Source of the DNA: Seonamhaeicola maritimus
Lineage (GTDB): Bacteria > Bacteroidota > Bacteroidia > Flavobacteriales > Flavobacteriaceae
DNA: 64,000 nucleotides
Assembly (NCBI RefSeq): GCF_008056315.1
Contig: NZ_VRKQ01000008.1
Coordinates: 1,506,957-1,570,956 of the forward strand
Direction: 5' to 3'
In this document: positions 8,701 to 17,254 of the stretch, piece after piece
Numbering within the stretch: the stretch's first letter is position 1
Layout: the number at the start of each line of letters is the position of its first letter
Translations under genes and position numbers: made by a program
The notes under the pieces: model-generated
Database searches by the model: none
What the model saw: only the letters and a program-made list of their open reading frames with translations
Told to the model about the DNA's origin: nothing

Positions 8701-10464
8701 ATGAAAATAACAAAACTATTAATAGTTGCAATTCTCCTTTTTTTGGGTTGTCAATCAAAAGAGAAATCAAGTAGAGATAAATTGAATGAAGAGGTTGATT
8801 TAGAGTTTCCAAAACGACCAAACATACTCTGGTTAGTTACCGAAGACATGGGCCCTTATATTCCACCTTTTGGAGATTCTACAGTAGCAACCCCTAATCT
8901 AAGTCGTTTGGCAGAAGAAGGTGTGATATACCCGAATTTATTTTCAACTTCAGGGGTTTGTGCACCAAGTAGAGCTGCTATTGCTACGGGTATGTATCCG
9001 TCAAGTATAGGAGCCAACCATATGAGAACAACATCATATACAGAAGTAACGGGTTTACCTAAATATGAAGCTGTTCCACCCTCAGATGTGAAAATGGTAA
9101 GTGAACTTTTAAGACATAAAGGGTACTACTGTACAAATAATTATAAAACAGATTATCAATTTAATCCTCCTGTTACTGCTTGGGATGAAAGTAGTCCATA
9201 TGCACATTGGAGAAACAGGCAAGATGAGCAACCTTTCTTTGCAATATTTAATTTTACCGAAACCCACGAATCAGGTTTGTTTGAGCCTTATGGATTTAGG
9301 GAAATTGAAACACGATTTTATAAAGCAGGTGATAAAAATTACAAATGGAAGAATTTTGGTGGGTCGCATGCTAAAAATAGAATGAAAGAGGAAGAGACAC
9401 CAGTACATTTGCCAAAAGATACTAAGTTTAATATTCCGCCATACTTACCAGATAACGAAGTAACACGTCGCGATATGTGGAAACTGTATAATAATATTGC
9501 GGAAATGGATAAACAAGTTGGAGTGGTTTTAAAACAATTGGAAGAAGATGGTTTGTTAGAAAACACCATTATTTTCTTTTATGGTGATCATGGAGGCCCA
9601 TTACCAAGAGAAAAACGATTAATTTATGATTCGGGTTTAAACACCCCTATGATAGTCAGATATCCTAATAAGAAAGATGCCGGAACAAAAAATAATGAAT
9701 TGATAAGTTTTGTTGATTTTGCTCCAACATTATTGTCTTTAATTGATGAAAAACCTAAAAGTTACATGCAAGGACAATCCTTTTTGGGTTCACATAAAGC
9801 GCAAGATCGTTCTTATATTCATGCAGCTGCCGACAGGTTTGATGGATTTACTGATGCTATTAGGGCGGTTAGAGATAAGCAATACAAGTATATAAGAAAC
9901 TATAGGCCAGAACAAGGCTATTATTTGCCAGTAGAATACCGCGAAAAAATTCCAACTATGCAGGAATTATTAAGACTTAAAGAAGAAGGCAAGTTGAACA
10001 ACATTCAAAAGCAATGGTTTAGAGAAAGTAAACCAAAAGAAGAATTGTTTGATTGTGACGCGGACCCGTATGAGTTAAATAATTTAGCTAATGACCCAGC
10101 TTGCCAAGAAAAGTTAAATGAGTTAAGCGCAGAAATGGATAAATGGCTTACAGTAATTAATGACAATCCAAGTCTTCCAGAAAACCAATTAGTCGCCAAA
10201 CTCTGGGAAGGTAGTGATATTCAGCCAACAACTTTAGAACCAATAATAACCAGTGAAAATGGTAAAATAACCATTAGTTGTGAAACAAAAGGAGCTTCAT
10301 TATGCTACAAACTTATTGATGGTGAAGGAGAAGTACCAAAAACATGGAATATGTATCAAAAACCATTTGAAATTTCAACTGGTACTAAGCTACAGGTTAA
10401 GGCTCATCGTATAGGATACATTCCTAGTAAGCTTGTCACATTTTCTAGCTCTAAATCACTTTAG
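8701..10464 (+). CDS. Formylglycine-dependent sulfatase (S1 family) lipoprotein
   Basis: A 587-residue lipoprotein (LFLGC, cysteine near residue 17). The activation motif CAPSR is at C87, the residue converted to formylglycine by a sulfatase-maturating enzyme. Metal-binding acids appear in NILWLVTEDMG and in the later FFYGDHGG. The catalytic alpha/beta domain runs to about residue 470 and is followed by a small C-terminal beta domain (residues about 505-580, WEGSDIQPTTLEP to the end). The NxWxVxxD opening with an E-D pair resembles arylsulfatase/heparan-sulfatase groups. Action on rhamnose-3-sulfate of ulvan is inferred from context. It ends convergent with the PL28 lipoprotein gene. Confidence 0.9.
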   Translation: MKITKLLIVAILLFLGCQSKEKSSRDKLNEEVDLEFPKRPNILWLVTEDMGPYIPPFGDSTVATPNLSRLAEEGVIYPNLFSTSGVCAPSRAAIATGMYPSSIGANHMRTTSYTEVTGLPKYEAVPPSDVKMVSELLRHKGYYCTNNYKTDYQFNPPVTAWDESSPYAHWRNRQDEQPFFAIFNFTETHESGLFEPYGFREIETRFYKAGDKNYKWKNFGGSHAKNRMKEEETPVHLPKDTKFNIPPYLPDNEVTRRDMWKLYNNIAEMDKQVGVVLKQLEEDGLLENTIIFFYGDHGGPLPREKRLIYDSGLNTPMIVRYPNKKDAGTKNNELISFVDFAPTLLSLIDEKPKSYMQGQSFLGSHKAQDRSYIHAAADRFDGFTDAIRAVRDKQYKYIRNYRPEQGYYLPVEYREKIPTMQELLRLKEEGKLNNIQKQWFRESKPKEELFDCDADPYELNNLANDPACQEKLNELSAEMDKWLTVINDNPSLPENQLVAKLWEGSDIQPTTLEPIITSENGKITISCETKGASLCYKLIDGEGEVPKTWNMYQKPFEISTGTKLQVKAHRIGYIPSKLVTFSSSKSL

Positions 10465-10636
10465 TTTAAATCTAATAGTTTAAATGAATATTATGTTTTT
10501 ATAAAACATTCTAAAAAAGATAAGTGTTGTTTTATATAGAATGTGAATTACAGACCTATAAGGTTAATATCAAACTAGGTGATGTACTTGAGTTTTGAAC
10601 TATTTAAATAGTTTTACAATAAACATTAAAAAAATT

Positions 10637-10670
10637 AAAAAGCCAGCAAATTAAATTTGCTGGCTTTTTA
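10637..10670. terminator. Bidirectional rho-independent terminator
   Basis: A near-perfect palindrome, AAAGCCAGCAAATT paired with its complement, flanked by A-runs on the left and T-runs on the right. It sits between the convergent sulfatase (+) and PL28 (-) genes and can serve both. The rest of 10465-10756 shows only short AT-rich repeats and no gene. Confidence 0.85.
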
Positions 10671-10756
10671 ATTTGAAAATTATATTTTTTAATAGACAGA
10701 TTTTATGTTATATAGTATACCCTTTATAGATTTCAAAAAGAAATCATTAAATCTGA

Positions 10757-11686
10757 TTATTTTTCAACTCTTTCATGCGTAGTATTTGCCCATCTTATTT
10801 GTGCTCTACCACCTCTAACACGGTATGCGCCATATCTAATTTTCGATTGCGTCCCTCTATCAGGATCAGGAACATTCCAATTAAAGGCTTCACCTCCAAT
10901 TATCGCATTACAATAATGTATTTTTTTAGTAGCATCGTTTGGGTCTACTTTAAAACCTACTTCTAAATCAAAAGAGGTTATTTCATTTTTATTAACTCTT
11001 TTTAGCAGTACAACTTCCCTACCGCTTCCTGATCCACCACGTTCTAAGATGCGTTCTGCATAAATATCAAACGCCACTTGCTTGTCTGCATTACTACCAG
11101 AACCGTAAACAGGATGTGCTCTATATAAACAAATAGCAGGATCCGGAGAACCACCACCGCCAGTATGTTGACCTTTGGCTTGAGCTATGTAAGTGCCATC
11201 TTGAGCAAAAGATCCCGCATCGGCTACTTCAAGAATTCTAAAGTCTCCTTTAAATTTAACAAATGACCCTACGTTAGGGTTGGCAATGGGTAATGAGCGT
11301 TCTATTCTAGGCTGTAAGGTGTTTGGTGCATCTTGATTATTAGAACCAGCTGTTATATTATATATTCCCCATGTAACACCATCAATAGTGCTTTCTTTGT
11401 AATTCGCATAACAACTTCTGTCATCAATAGTTCCTACATTAACAGGGTTTGGTAAATCGTCTGAAGTCCTTGTAGCATTTTCTCCTTCTGGATTGCAGGT
11501 GGTATAAGGGCCCGTGTCTTCATCTGATATAGCCACAGGATCTACAGGATCTGTAAGATCTGGAGCGTCTGTAAATAATATGTCTTCAGATAGCCCAAGT
11601 CCATCTTTTGTACATGAAAAGAAAGCCACAAAAACAATTAAAGTGGTAATTGATAATAGTTTGTAATTAAATTTTGATTTTTTCAT
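10757..11686 (-). CDS. PL28-type ulvan lyase, lipoprotein form
   Basis: A 309-residue lipoprotein (lipobox FFSC) followed by an acidic linker of about 35 residues. From [15 protein letters not shown] onward it matches the single-domain PL28 beta-jelly-roll lyases I recall from Nonlabens and Formosa: [52 protein letters not shown] and [11 protein letters not shown]. It cleaves between rhamnose-3-sulfate and glucuronic or iduronic acid by beta-elimination. There is no sorting domain, so it stays lipid-anchored. It shares about the whole catalytic domain with the larger lyase at 15.6 kb. Transcribed from its own regulon promoter at 11711-11755. Confidence 0.88.
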   Translation of the reverse strand: MKKSKFNYKLLSITTLIVFVAFFSCTKDGLGLSEDILFTDAPDLTDPVDPVAISDEDTGPYTTCNPEGENATRTSDDLPNPVNVGTIDDRSCYANYKESTIDGVTWGIYNITAGSNNQDAPNTLQPRIERSLPIANPNVGSFVKFKGDFRILEVADAGSFAQDGTYIAQAKGQHTGGGGSPDPAICLYRAHPVYGSGSNADKQVAFDIYAERILERGGSGSGREVVLLKRVNKNEITSFDLEVGFKVDPNDATKKIHYCNAIIGGEAFNWNVPDPDRGTQSKIRYGAYRVRGGRAQIRWANTTHERVEK

Positions 11687-11710
11687 AATGTATAGAGCAA
11701 TATTTAAATG

Positions 11711-11755
11711 TAAAATTATAATATGTATACAATCTTACCATCCTGTGCTGTCCTG
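11711..11755 (-). promoter_or_regulatory. CAGGAY-27-(-7 box) promoter, copy 2
   Basis: On the minus strand two perfect half-sites, CAGGAC and CAGGAT, lie 10 bp apart. The proximal one starts at 11745 and the -7 box TAATTTTA at 11718, 27 bp on. The box ends 24 nt before the PL28 ATG. Confidence 0.8.
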
Positions 11756-11853
11756 ATTAATGTAGGATGGAACTAAATAATCCATCATTTTTATGTTTTT
11801 TCAATAACATCAAAAAAATGTTTAAAAATAGAATTGATTTTCAAAATTATTTG

Positions 11854-11898
11854 CAAGACACTGCAGGATGGATGCAATCAAAAAAAGGAGTTATTTTA
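11854..11898 (+). promoter_or_regulatory. CAGGAY-27-(-7 box) promoter, copy 3
   Basis: CAAGAC then CAGGAT (11864) on a 10 bp step, followed at 27 bp by TTATTTTA (11891-11898), a weak match to the -7 consensus. The ATG of the GH106 gene is 23 nt downstream. Together with copy 2 this makes a back-to-back promoter pair in one intergenic region. Confidence 0.7.
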
Positions 11899-11921
11899 TT
11901 TATTAAACATTTCCACAAACT

Positions 11922-14900
11922 ATGCGTAATTTTTTAAGTGCTCTTTTTGTATTCCTAATTTTAAGTTGTCAGTCAAAACCAAAGGAAAACTTGGGTGATT
12001 CTTTCAAAATAAGCTTTAGCGAATTATCTGAGAATTTTAAATCACCCGCTATTGAATACCGACCGGAAACATGGTTCCATCTTAATGGAAATAATATAAG
12101 TAAAGAAGGGCTTACCCTAGATTTAGAAGCTATAAAAGAAGCCGGTTTACAAGGAATACATTTGTTTAATAAATCTGGGAGATTATATCCTAATGTAAAA
12201 CCTATTAAAATTTTATCTCCAGAATGGGAAGACATGATTCGTCATGCAGCTGATGAATGTAAGCGCTTGGGTTTAAAATTTACTATGCAGAATTGTCCGG
12301 GGTGGTCAATGGCTGGTGGCCCTTGGGTGCCAGCTGAAGAAGCACAGCGCGAAATGGTTGAATCGGTTTATTATATCTCTGGTGGAAAAAACTTTAATGA
12401 GGTGCTTAAACTAGATTCATTATATCAGACTCGTGATTATAACTATAAAGATATTGAGGTTTTAGCTTTTCCTACACCAGAAGGAGACTATTTAGAACCT
12501 TTTAACCCTTCTAAGATTGAAACAAATAATAATATAGTACCATGGCAAGACATCTTCAATCCAAATTCAAAAATTACTGTAACCAGAACTACAACCCGAC
12601 TAGATAAGCATTTAAAGGCATATAGGGCGCAAGGTATTTCAAAAGTAAATAAAACAAATACGTGGGTTAAAACAACGTTCAATCAAGCAGTAACAATCCG
12701 TACAATTACTTTACCACAATCTCGTCATATCATCATGGGTACGCAATACCCTCAAATAGATGTTGCTATTAGGGTTGAAGCGCTTGTTGATAATAAGTTA
12801 ACCGAAATAACTACTGTAAATCTACCAGATGCCAATTGGAATGATAGACGAAAACATCTTACCCTAGCCATTCCAGAAACAACATCGAGTTCGTTTGTAT
12901 TTACGTTTGAAGGCGCCCATAAAATAGCCCCAGAATTTATGCGCTTAAGTTCAAAACCTAAATTTAATAACCATGAGGCGAAAGCAGCAAAAGTGTTGAG
13001 ACGTCTTCAAAAGGATGTACAATATAATTATGCTGAAAATACTGTAATCAAGTCAAATACAATTATTAATCTCACTGATAAGATGTCGAGTGATGGAAGG
13101 TTAAATTGGGAAGCTCCGGAAGGCGATTGGACAATAGTACGTTTTGGACATATTAATATGCGTCTCACAAATAAACCTGCGGTTCCTGAAGCTACAGGTT
13201 GGGAGTCCAGTAAATTGGATAAAATAGCCATAGAAAATCATTTGCGTAACGGCATGATTGGAAATTTAATTAAAGATGGAGGGCCAATAGGTGATGGTAA
13301 ATTGCACGGTTTATTAATTGATAGCTGGGAAAGTCATGTACCTACATGGACCATGAACTCCGAAGATATGTTTACCGAATTTGAAAAACGAAGAGGTTAC
13401 AGTATGAAGACCTATTTACCGGCTACTATGGGTTATATAGTTGAAAGTCCTGAGATAACCACCAAATTCTTAAGAGATTTAAGACATACTATGGATGAGG
13501 TGTTTATAGATAATTTCTTTGTGCATTTTGCTAAAGTTGCGAATGATATGGGAGCCGAAGTATATACCGAAGGCGCAGGCGGAGAAGTTTTACCTATAGA
13601 CCCTATGCGATATTATGGTGTAAGTGATGTGCCTATGACCGAGTTTTGGTATCCAAAAGCACCATCTGCACAAAATGAATATGCAAAACCCATATATTCG
13701 GCCGCATCGGCAACACATTTATATAACAAACCTGTTTTAGCTGCAGAAGCTTGTACACAAATAGGTGTTAAATGGAATGAGCATCCATTTTCGGTTAAAT
13801 ATTTAATAGATTATAATTTTGCAAAAGGGGTGAATCATTTGGTGTTTCATACCTTTTCACATACGCCACAAACTGATGTTTATCCGGGTTCCAGTTTTGG
13901 AGGACATATTGGCTTTCCTTTAGTACGCCAACAAACTTGGTGGCCTTATATGAAAGATTGGACAGATTACCTTTCTCGCAATCAATTTGTATTGCAACAA
14001 GGAGAATATGTGGCAGATGTTTTACGTTATTACGGAGACCATTTTGAACGTCCACCATTTGATTTAGATTATTTCCCCAAAGGCTATAGATTTGATTATT
14101 TAAATGCTGAAATCCTTCAGGAAAAACTAAGTGTAAAAAATGGTAAAATCCATGTAAAAGATGGCGGGGACTATCGCATAATTACACTTAGAGATTCAAA
14201 AGAAATGTTGCTCTCTACGGTAAAAAAACTTAAAGAGCTTGTATTAGAAGGGGCTGTTATTCTTGGTGATAAACCAATAGATTCACCAAGTTTAATGGAT
14301 GATGAAAACGATTTAAAGGTTCTTCAAAGTATATCAGATGAATTATGGGGGAATACCGAAAGTGGTGTAAATAAGGTTGGAAAAGGAAAAGTTTATTGGG
14401 GGATGACACTTGATGAAGTTATTAAAGCAGAAAGTGTTGAACCAGATGTCATAGTTCCTGAAGGTTTAGATATCAATTGGATTCACCGAAAAACCAATGA
14501 TGCTGATATTTATTTTATAGCATCCAAAATGGACAAACCTGTGGATGTATCACTTAGTTTTAAAGCAAAAGGAGGTGTTCAATTATGGGATGCTTTTACA
14601 GGAAATCAACAAGATGCTAAAATTTGGAAGTCCTTGGGAGACCGAACCAATGTTGTACTTTCTTTACCTGAAAATGGTAGTTCTATTGTGGTTTTTTCTA
14701 ATAAAGAAAAAGAACCATATGCTCATAAAGTAACTGCTAATCAAGAGACTATTTTAAACACCGATACGGGCTGGTATAAAATACATGAAACTGATAATCC
14801 GAATAGTTTTATTTGGAAAAATGATGTTATAATAGCTAATAATTCAGAAGTGTATGAATTCCATAAAGAAGGAAATATAGAAACATTTAAAGGTGTTATA

Positions 14901-15374
14901 AAAGAAATATCTTTACAAAATGACTGGAGCTTGCTTTTTGAATCAGGTTGGGATGTACCAAACTCTTTTGATGTTCCTAAGTTAACATCATTAACACTTA
15001 TAGATAATGAAGCCATCCAGCATTATTCTGGGACCACTATATATTCCAAAACGATTAATGTTGATGAAATAAGTGATTCTGCATTCATCGATTTAGGTAA
15101 GGTATGTAATATTGTAGAACTATGGTGTAATGGTAAAAAAGTAGGTGTGAAATGGGCCCCACCTTATATGTTCGATATTAGTGAAATATTAAAAAAGGGA
15201 GAGAATCAACTTGAAATAAAGGTTACAAATACATGGCGTAATCAACTCATTTTTGATAATACAAGACCCAAAGGCAAGAAAAAAACATGGACTACCAATC
15301 CACCTAAAAAAGATGAAACTGAATTGGAAGATTCAGGTTTAATTGGACCGGTGGTTCTGCAGTTAATACAATAA
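11922..15374 (+). CDS. GH106-type alpha-L-rhamnosidase, paralogue 1
   Basis: A 1150-residue lipoprotein (LILSC, C16). The opening (RPETWFHLNGNNISKEGLTLD, then GLQGIHLF) and the FTMQNCPGWSMAGGPW segment are typical of the GH106 catalytic barrel. Other family landmarks are DSWE (D467/E470), TEGAGG, MTEFWYP and AAEACTQIG. The last 150 residues form a GH2-like sugar-binding jelly-roll (YSGTTIYSKT, WCNGKKVGVKWAPP). GH106 enzymes hydrolyse alpha-L-rhamnosides. An insertion of roughly 120 residues before the DSWE region (about residues 180-330) is also seen in the 30.8 kb paralogue. Monocistronic, with its own regulon promoter, unlike the GH106 genes at 23-37 kb. Confidence 0.85.
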   Translation: MRNFLSALFVFLILSCQSKPKENLGDSFKISFSELSENFKSPAIEYRPETWFHLNGNNISKEGLTLDLEAIKEAGLQGIHLFNKSGRLYPNVKPIKILSPEWEDMIRHAADECKRLGLKFTMQNCPGWSMAGGPWVPAEEAQREMVESVYYISGGKNFNEVLKLDSLYQTRDYNYKDIEVLAFPTPEGDYLEPFNPSKIETNNNIVPWQDIFNPNSKITVTRTTTRLDKHLKAYRAQGISKVNKTNTWVKTTFNQAVTIRTITLPQSRHIIMGTQYPQIDVAIRVEALVDNKLTEITTVNLPDANWNDRRKHLTLAIPETTSSSFVFTFEGAHKIAPEFMRLSSKPKFNNHEAKAAKVLRRLQKDVQYNYAENTVIKSNTIINLTDKMSSDGRLNWEAPEGDWTIVRFGHINMRLTNKPAVPEATGWESSKLDKIAIENHLRNGMIGNLIKDGGPIGDGKLHGLLIDSWESHVPTWTMNSEDMFTEFEKRRGYSMKTYLPATMGYIVESPEITTKFLRDLRHTMDEVFIDNFFVHFAKVANDMGAEVYTEGAGGEVLPIDPMRYYGVSDVPMTEFWYPKAPSAQNEYAKPIYSAASATHLYNKPVLAAEACTQIGVKWNEHPFSVKYLIDYNFAKGVNHLVFHTFSHTPQTDVYPGSSFGGHIGFPLVRQQTWWPYMKDWTDYLSRNQFVLQQGEYVADVLRYYGDHFERPPFDLDYFPKGYRFDYLNAEILQEKLSVKNGKIHVKDGGDYRIITLRDSKEMLLSTVKKLKELVLEGAVILGDKPIDSPSLMDDENDLKVLQSISDELWGNTESGVNKVGKGKVYWGMTLDEVIKAESVEPDVIVPEGLDINWIHRKTNDADIYFIASKMDKPVDVSLSFKAKGGVQLWDAFTGNQQDAKIWKSLGDRTNVVLSLPENGSSIVVFSNKEKEPYAHKVTANQETILNTDTGWYKIHETDNPNSFIWKNDVIIANNSEVYEFHKEGNIETFKGVIKEISLQNDWSLLFESGWDVPNSFDVPKLTSLTLIDNEAIQHYSGTTIYSKTINVDEISDSAFIDLGKVCNIVELWCNGKKVGVKWAPPYMFDISEILKKGENQLEIKVTNTWRNQLIFDNTRPKGKKKTWTTNPPKKDETELEDSGLIGPVVLQLIQ

Positions 15375-15466
15375 TCAAAGTGCTTTTGAAAATGATAAGT
15401 AGCAAATCGATATTGTCTGTTATGATTTTGTATTTCAGCGAATTAATAATCTGATTGCCTTGAAAT

Positions 15467-15511
15467 CAGGATAGCTCAGGATGGATGTTATTATAGTTTC
15501 TATGAATTTTA
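15467..15511 (+). promoter_or_regulatory. CAGGAY-27-(-7 box) promoter, copy 4
   Basis: Two perfect CAGGAT half-sites at 15467 and 15477. The -7 position 27 bp later reads GAATTTTA, lacking the first T. The ATG of the PL28 gene is 44 nt downstream. Confidence 0.7.
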
Positions 15512-15555
15512 TAAAATATTAGAAATTATAATTAATACTTCGGTATTGCATAGCT

Positions 15556-17115
15556 ATGAAAAAAAATACTTTTAAATTCTTATTGTTTTTTAGTTTTTCG
15601 TGCCTTTCACTTTTTTTAACAGCACAAACCGCACCTGATGAAGATACTAATCCAGACATTACATGTCCAGTTTCTGGAGAATTCGAGAATGCTACCAGGA
15701 CGTCATCAGATTTGCCAAGTCCTGTTAACGTAGGAACTATTGATGATAGAACCTGTTATGCCGATTACTCTGAAAGTAATGTTTATGGAAAAACTTGGGG
15801 GGTGTACAACATAACTTATGATTCCAATCATTTAGATACAACTTTACAGCCTAGAATAGAGCGCTCATTAAGCAGGTCTCAAGAAACAGGTGTTGGAAGC
15901 TATGCAAGATTCACAGGGACTTTTAGGGTCCTTGAAGTAGGAGATACTTCAGGAACAAACAGTGACGGAACATACATAGCACAGGCCAAAGGAAAACATA
16001 CAGGTGGTGGTGGGTCCGCCGATCCTGCTATTTGTTTGTATTTAGCTAAGCCTGTTTATGGGACCGGTGCAGATGCAGCCAAGCAGGTATCTTTTGATAT
16101 TTATGCGGAACGTATCTTATATCGTGGTGGTGAAGGTTTAAATATTGGTAGAGAAGTTATTTTTCTTAAGAATATTACTAAAGATGCTGAAACTAGTTTT
16201 GAATTAGAAGTGGGTTTTAGGGTAGATCCAGATGATGCCACAAAAAAAATACATTATTGCGACGCCGTCATTGGAGGAGAAGCTTTTAACTGGAACATTC
16301 CTGAGCCAGAAAAAGGAACTGAATCTGGTATTAGATATGGTGCATACCGAGTTAAAGGAGGTAGGGGTCAAATTAGATGGGCAAATACTGCTTACCAGAA
16401 GGCAGAAGTAGAAGATACCGGTGGTTCAGGTCCATCTGATGATATTTACAGGTTGAGAAATGTAGCTACAGGGAAATTCTTAACTGCTGTGGGTAATAGT
16501 GCTACACCTGTTACTATGACTGATTCAGGTGAGGCCATAAACACCCATTGGACTTTTGTAGAAAGTGGCGCTTATTATAATATTGACAGTGAAGATAAGG
16601 GTAATAATATTGATGTGCTCAGAGCTATAAATGCCGACCCTTATCTAGTGGTAAGTACAGGTAAAGATGCTCCAACAACAGATACTGATAAATCTTGGAC
16701 AATACATTATGATGAATTAGAGGATACTTATAGGTTTGAATCTCGATTTGGCAGATACTTGTACCATGAAACAGATGGGAGTGTTTATCACAAGGATGTT
16801 CCAGCAACTGATGATAGAAGTATATGGGAAGTTATTCCAACAAGCGAGTCCCTTAGCATAGATAAAAATGAGCTCTTGTCTGCAGTAAGAGTTTTTCCTA
16901 ATCCAGCAAATGATAACTTTACTATTGGATTAAAAAATTTGGATAATGTAAAAGTTAAAATATTTGATGTTTTAGGGAAGACCATCTTTGAAAGTCAATC
17001 TTCAGATGAAAATCTTAAAATAAATAATGATGGCCGATTTAAATCAGGCATTTATCTTATTAAAGTTATTGATAATGCCAATAGAGTTTATCATACAAGA
17101 CTTGTCATGAAATAA
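15556..17115 (+). CDS. Secreted multidomain PL28 ulvan lyase with beta-trefoil-like module and T9SS domain
   Basis: 519 residues with a Sec signal peptide ending near TAQT. Residues about 35-290 are the PL28 lyase domain ([55 protein letters not shown]). Residues about 300-425 look like a ricin-type beta-trefoil ([17 protein letters not shown]-containing repeats), comparable with the ulvan-binding module known in related lyases. The end is a T9SS type A sorting domain ([21 protein letters not shown]). It should act outside the cell on the polymer, while the lipoprotein PL28 at 10.8 kb is its anchored partner. It has its own promoter and a strong terminator. Confidence 0.92.
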   Translation: MKKNTFKFLLFFSFSCLSLFLTAQTAPDEDTNPDITCPVSGEFENATRTSSDLPSPVNVGTIDDRTCYADYSESNVYGKTWGVYNITYDSNHLDTTLQPRIERSLSRSQETGVGSYARFTGTFRVLEVGDTSGTNSDGTYIAQAKGKHTGGGGSADPAICLYLAKPVYGTGADAAKQVSFDIYAERILYRGGEGLNIGREVIFLKNITKDAETSFELEVGFRVDPDDATKKIHYCDAVIGGEAFNWNIPEPEKGTESGIRYGAYRVKGGRGQIRWANTAYQKAEVEDTGGSGPSDDIYRLRNVATGKFLTAVGNSATPVTMTDSGEAINTHWTFVESGAYYNIDSEDKGNNIDVLRAINADPYLVVSTGKDAPTTDTDKSWTIHYDELEDTYRFESRFGRYLYHETDGSVYHKDVPATDDRSIWEVIPTSESLSIDKNELLSAVRVFPNPANDNFTIGLKNLDNVKVKIFDVLGKTIFESQSSDENLKINNDGRFKSGIYLIKVIDNANRVYHTRLVMK

Positions 17116-17135
17116 GAGACATAAAAACAGTTTAT

Positions 17136-17168
17136 AAAAAAGCCAGAAAATAGTTTTCTGGCTTTTTT
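17136..17168 (+). terminator. Rho-independent terminator after secreted PL28
   Basis: AAAAGCCAGAAAA and its complement around a three-base loop TAG, followed by six T. It isolates the PL28 gene from the next promoter. Confidence 0.85.
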
Positions 17169-17178
17169 ATGTAATATA

Positions 17179-17223
17179 CAGGATGAAACAGGACAGATTA
17201 ACACATGATTTTAAATACTTTTC
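17179..17223 (+). promoter_or_regulatory. CAGGAY-27-(-7 box) promoter, copy 5
   Basis: CAGGAT at 17179 and CAGGAC at 17189 (10 bp step), then TACTTTTC at 17216-17223, 27 bp after the second. The ATG at 17255 is 31 nt downstream. Confidence 0.8.
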
Positions 17224-17254
17224 ACAAGGCAATAAATTATATTCTTAATAAAAA

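Noticed and set aside
11521-11560. Repeated CAGGATCTACAGGATC inside the PL28 gene
   Set aside because: It encodes the repetitive Asp/Pro/Val linker and has no promoter features; codon repetition explains it.
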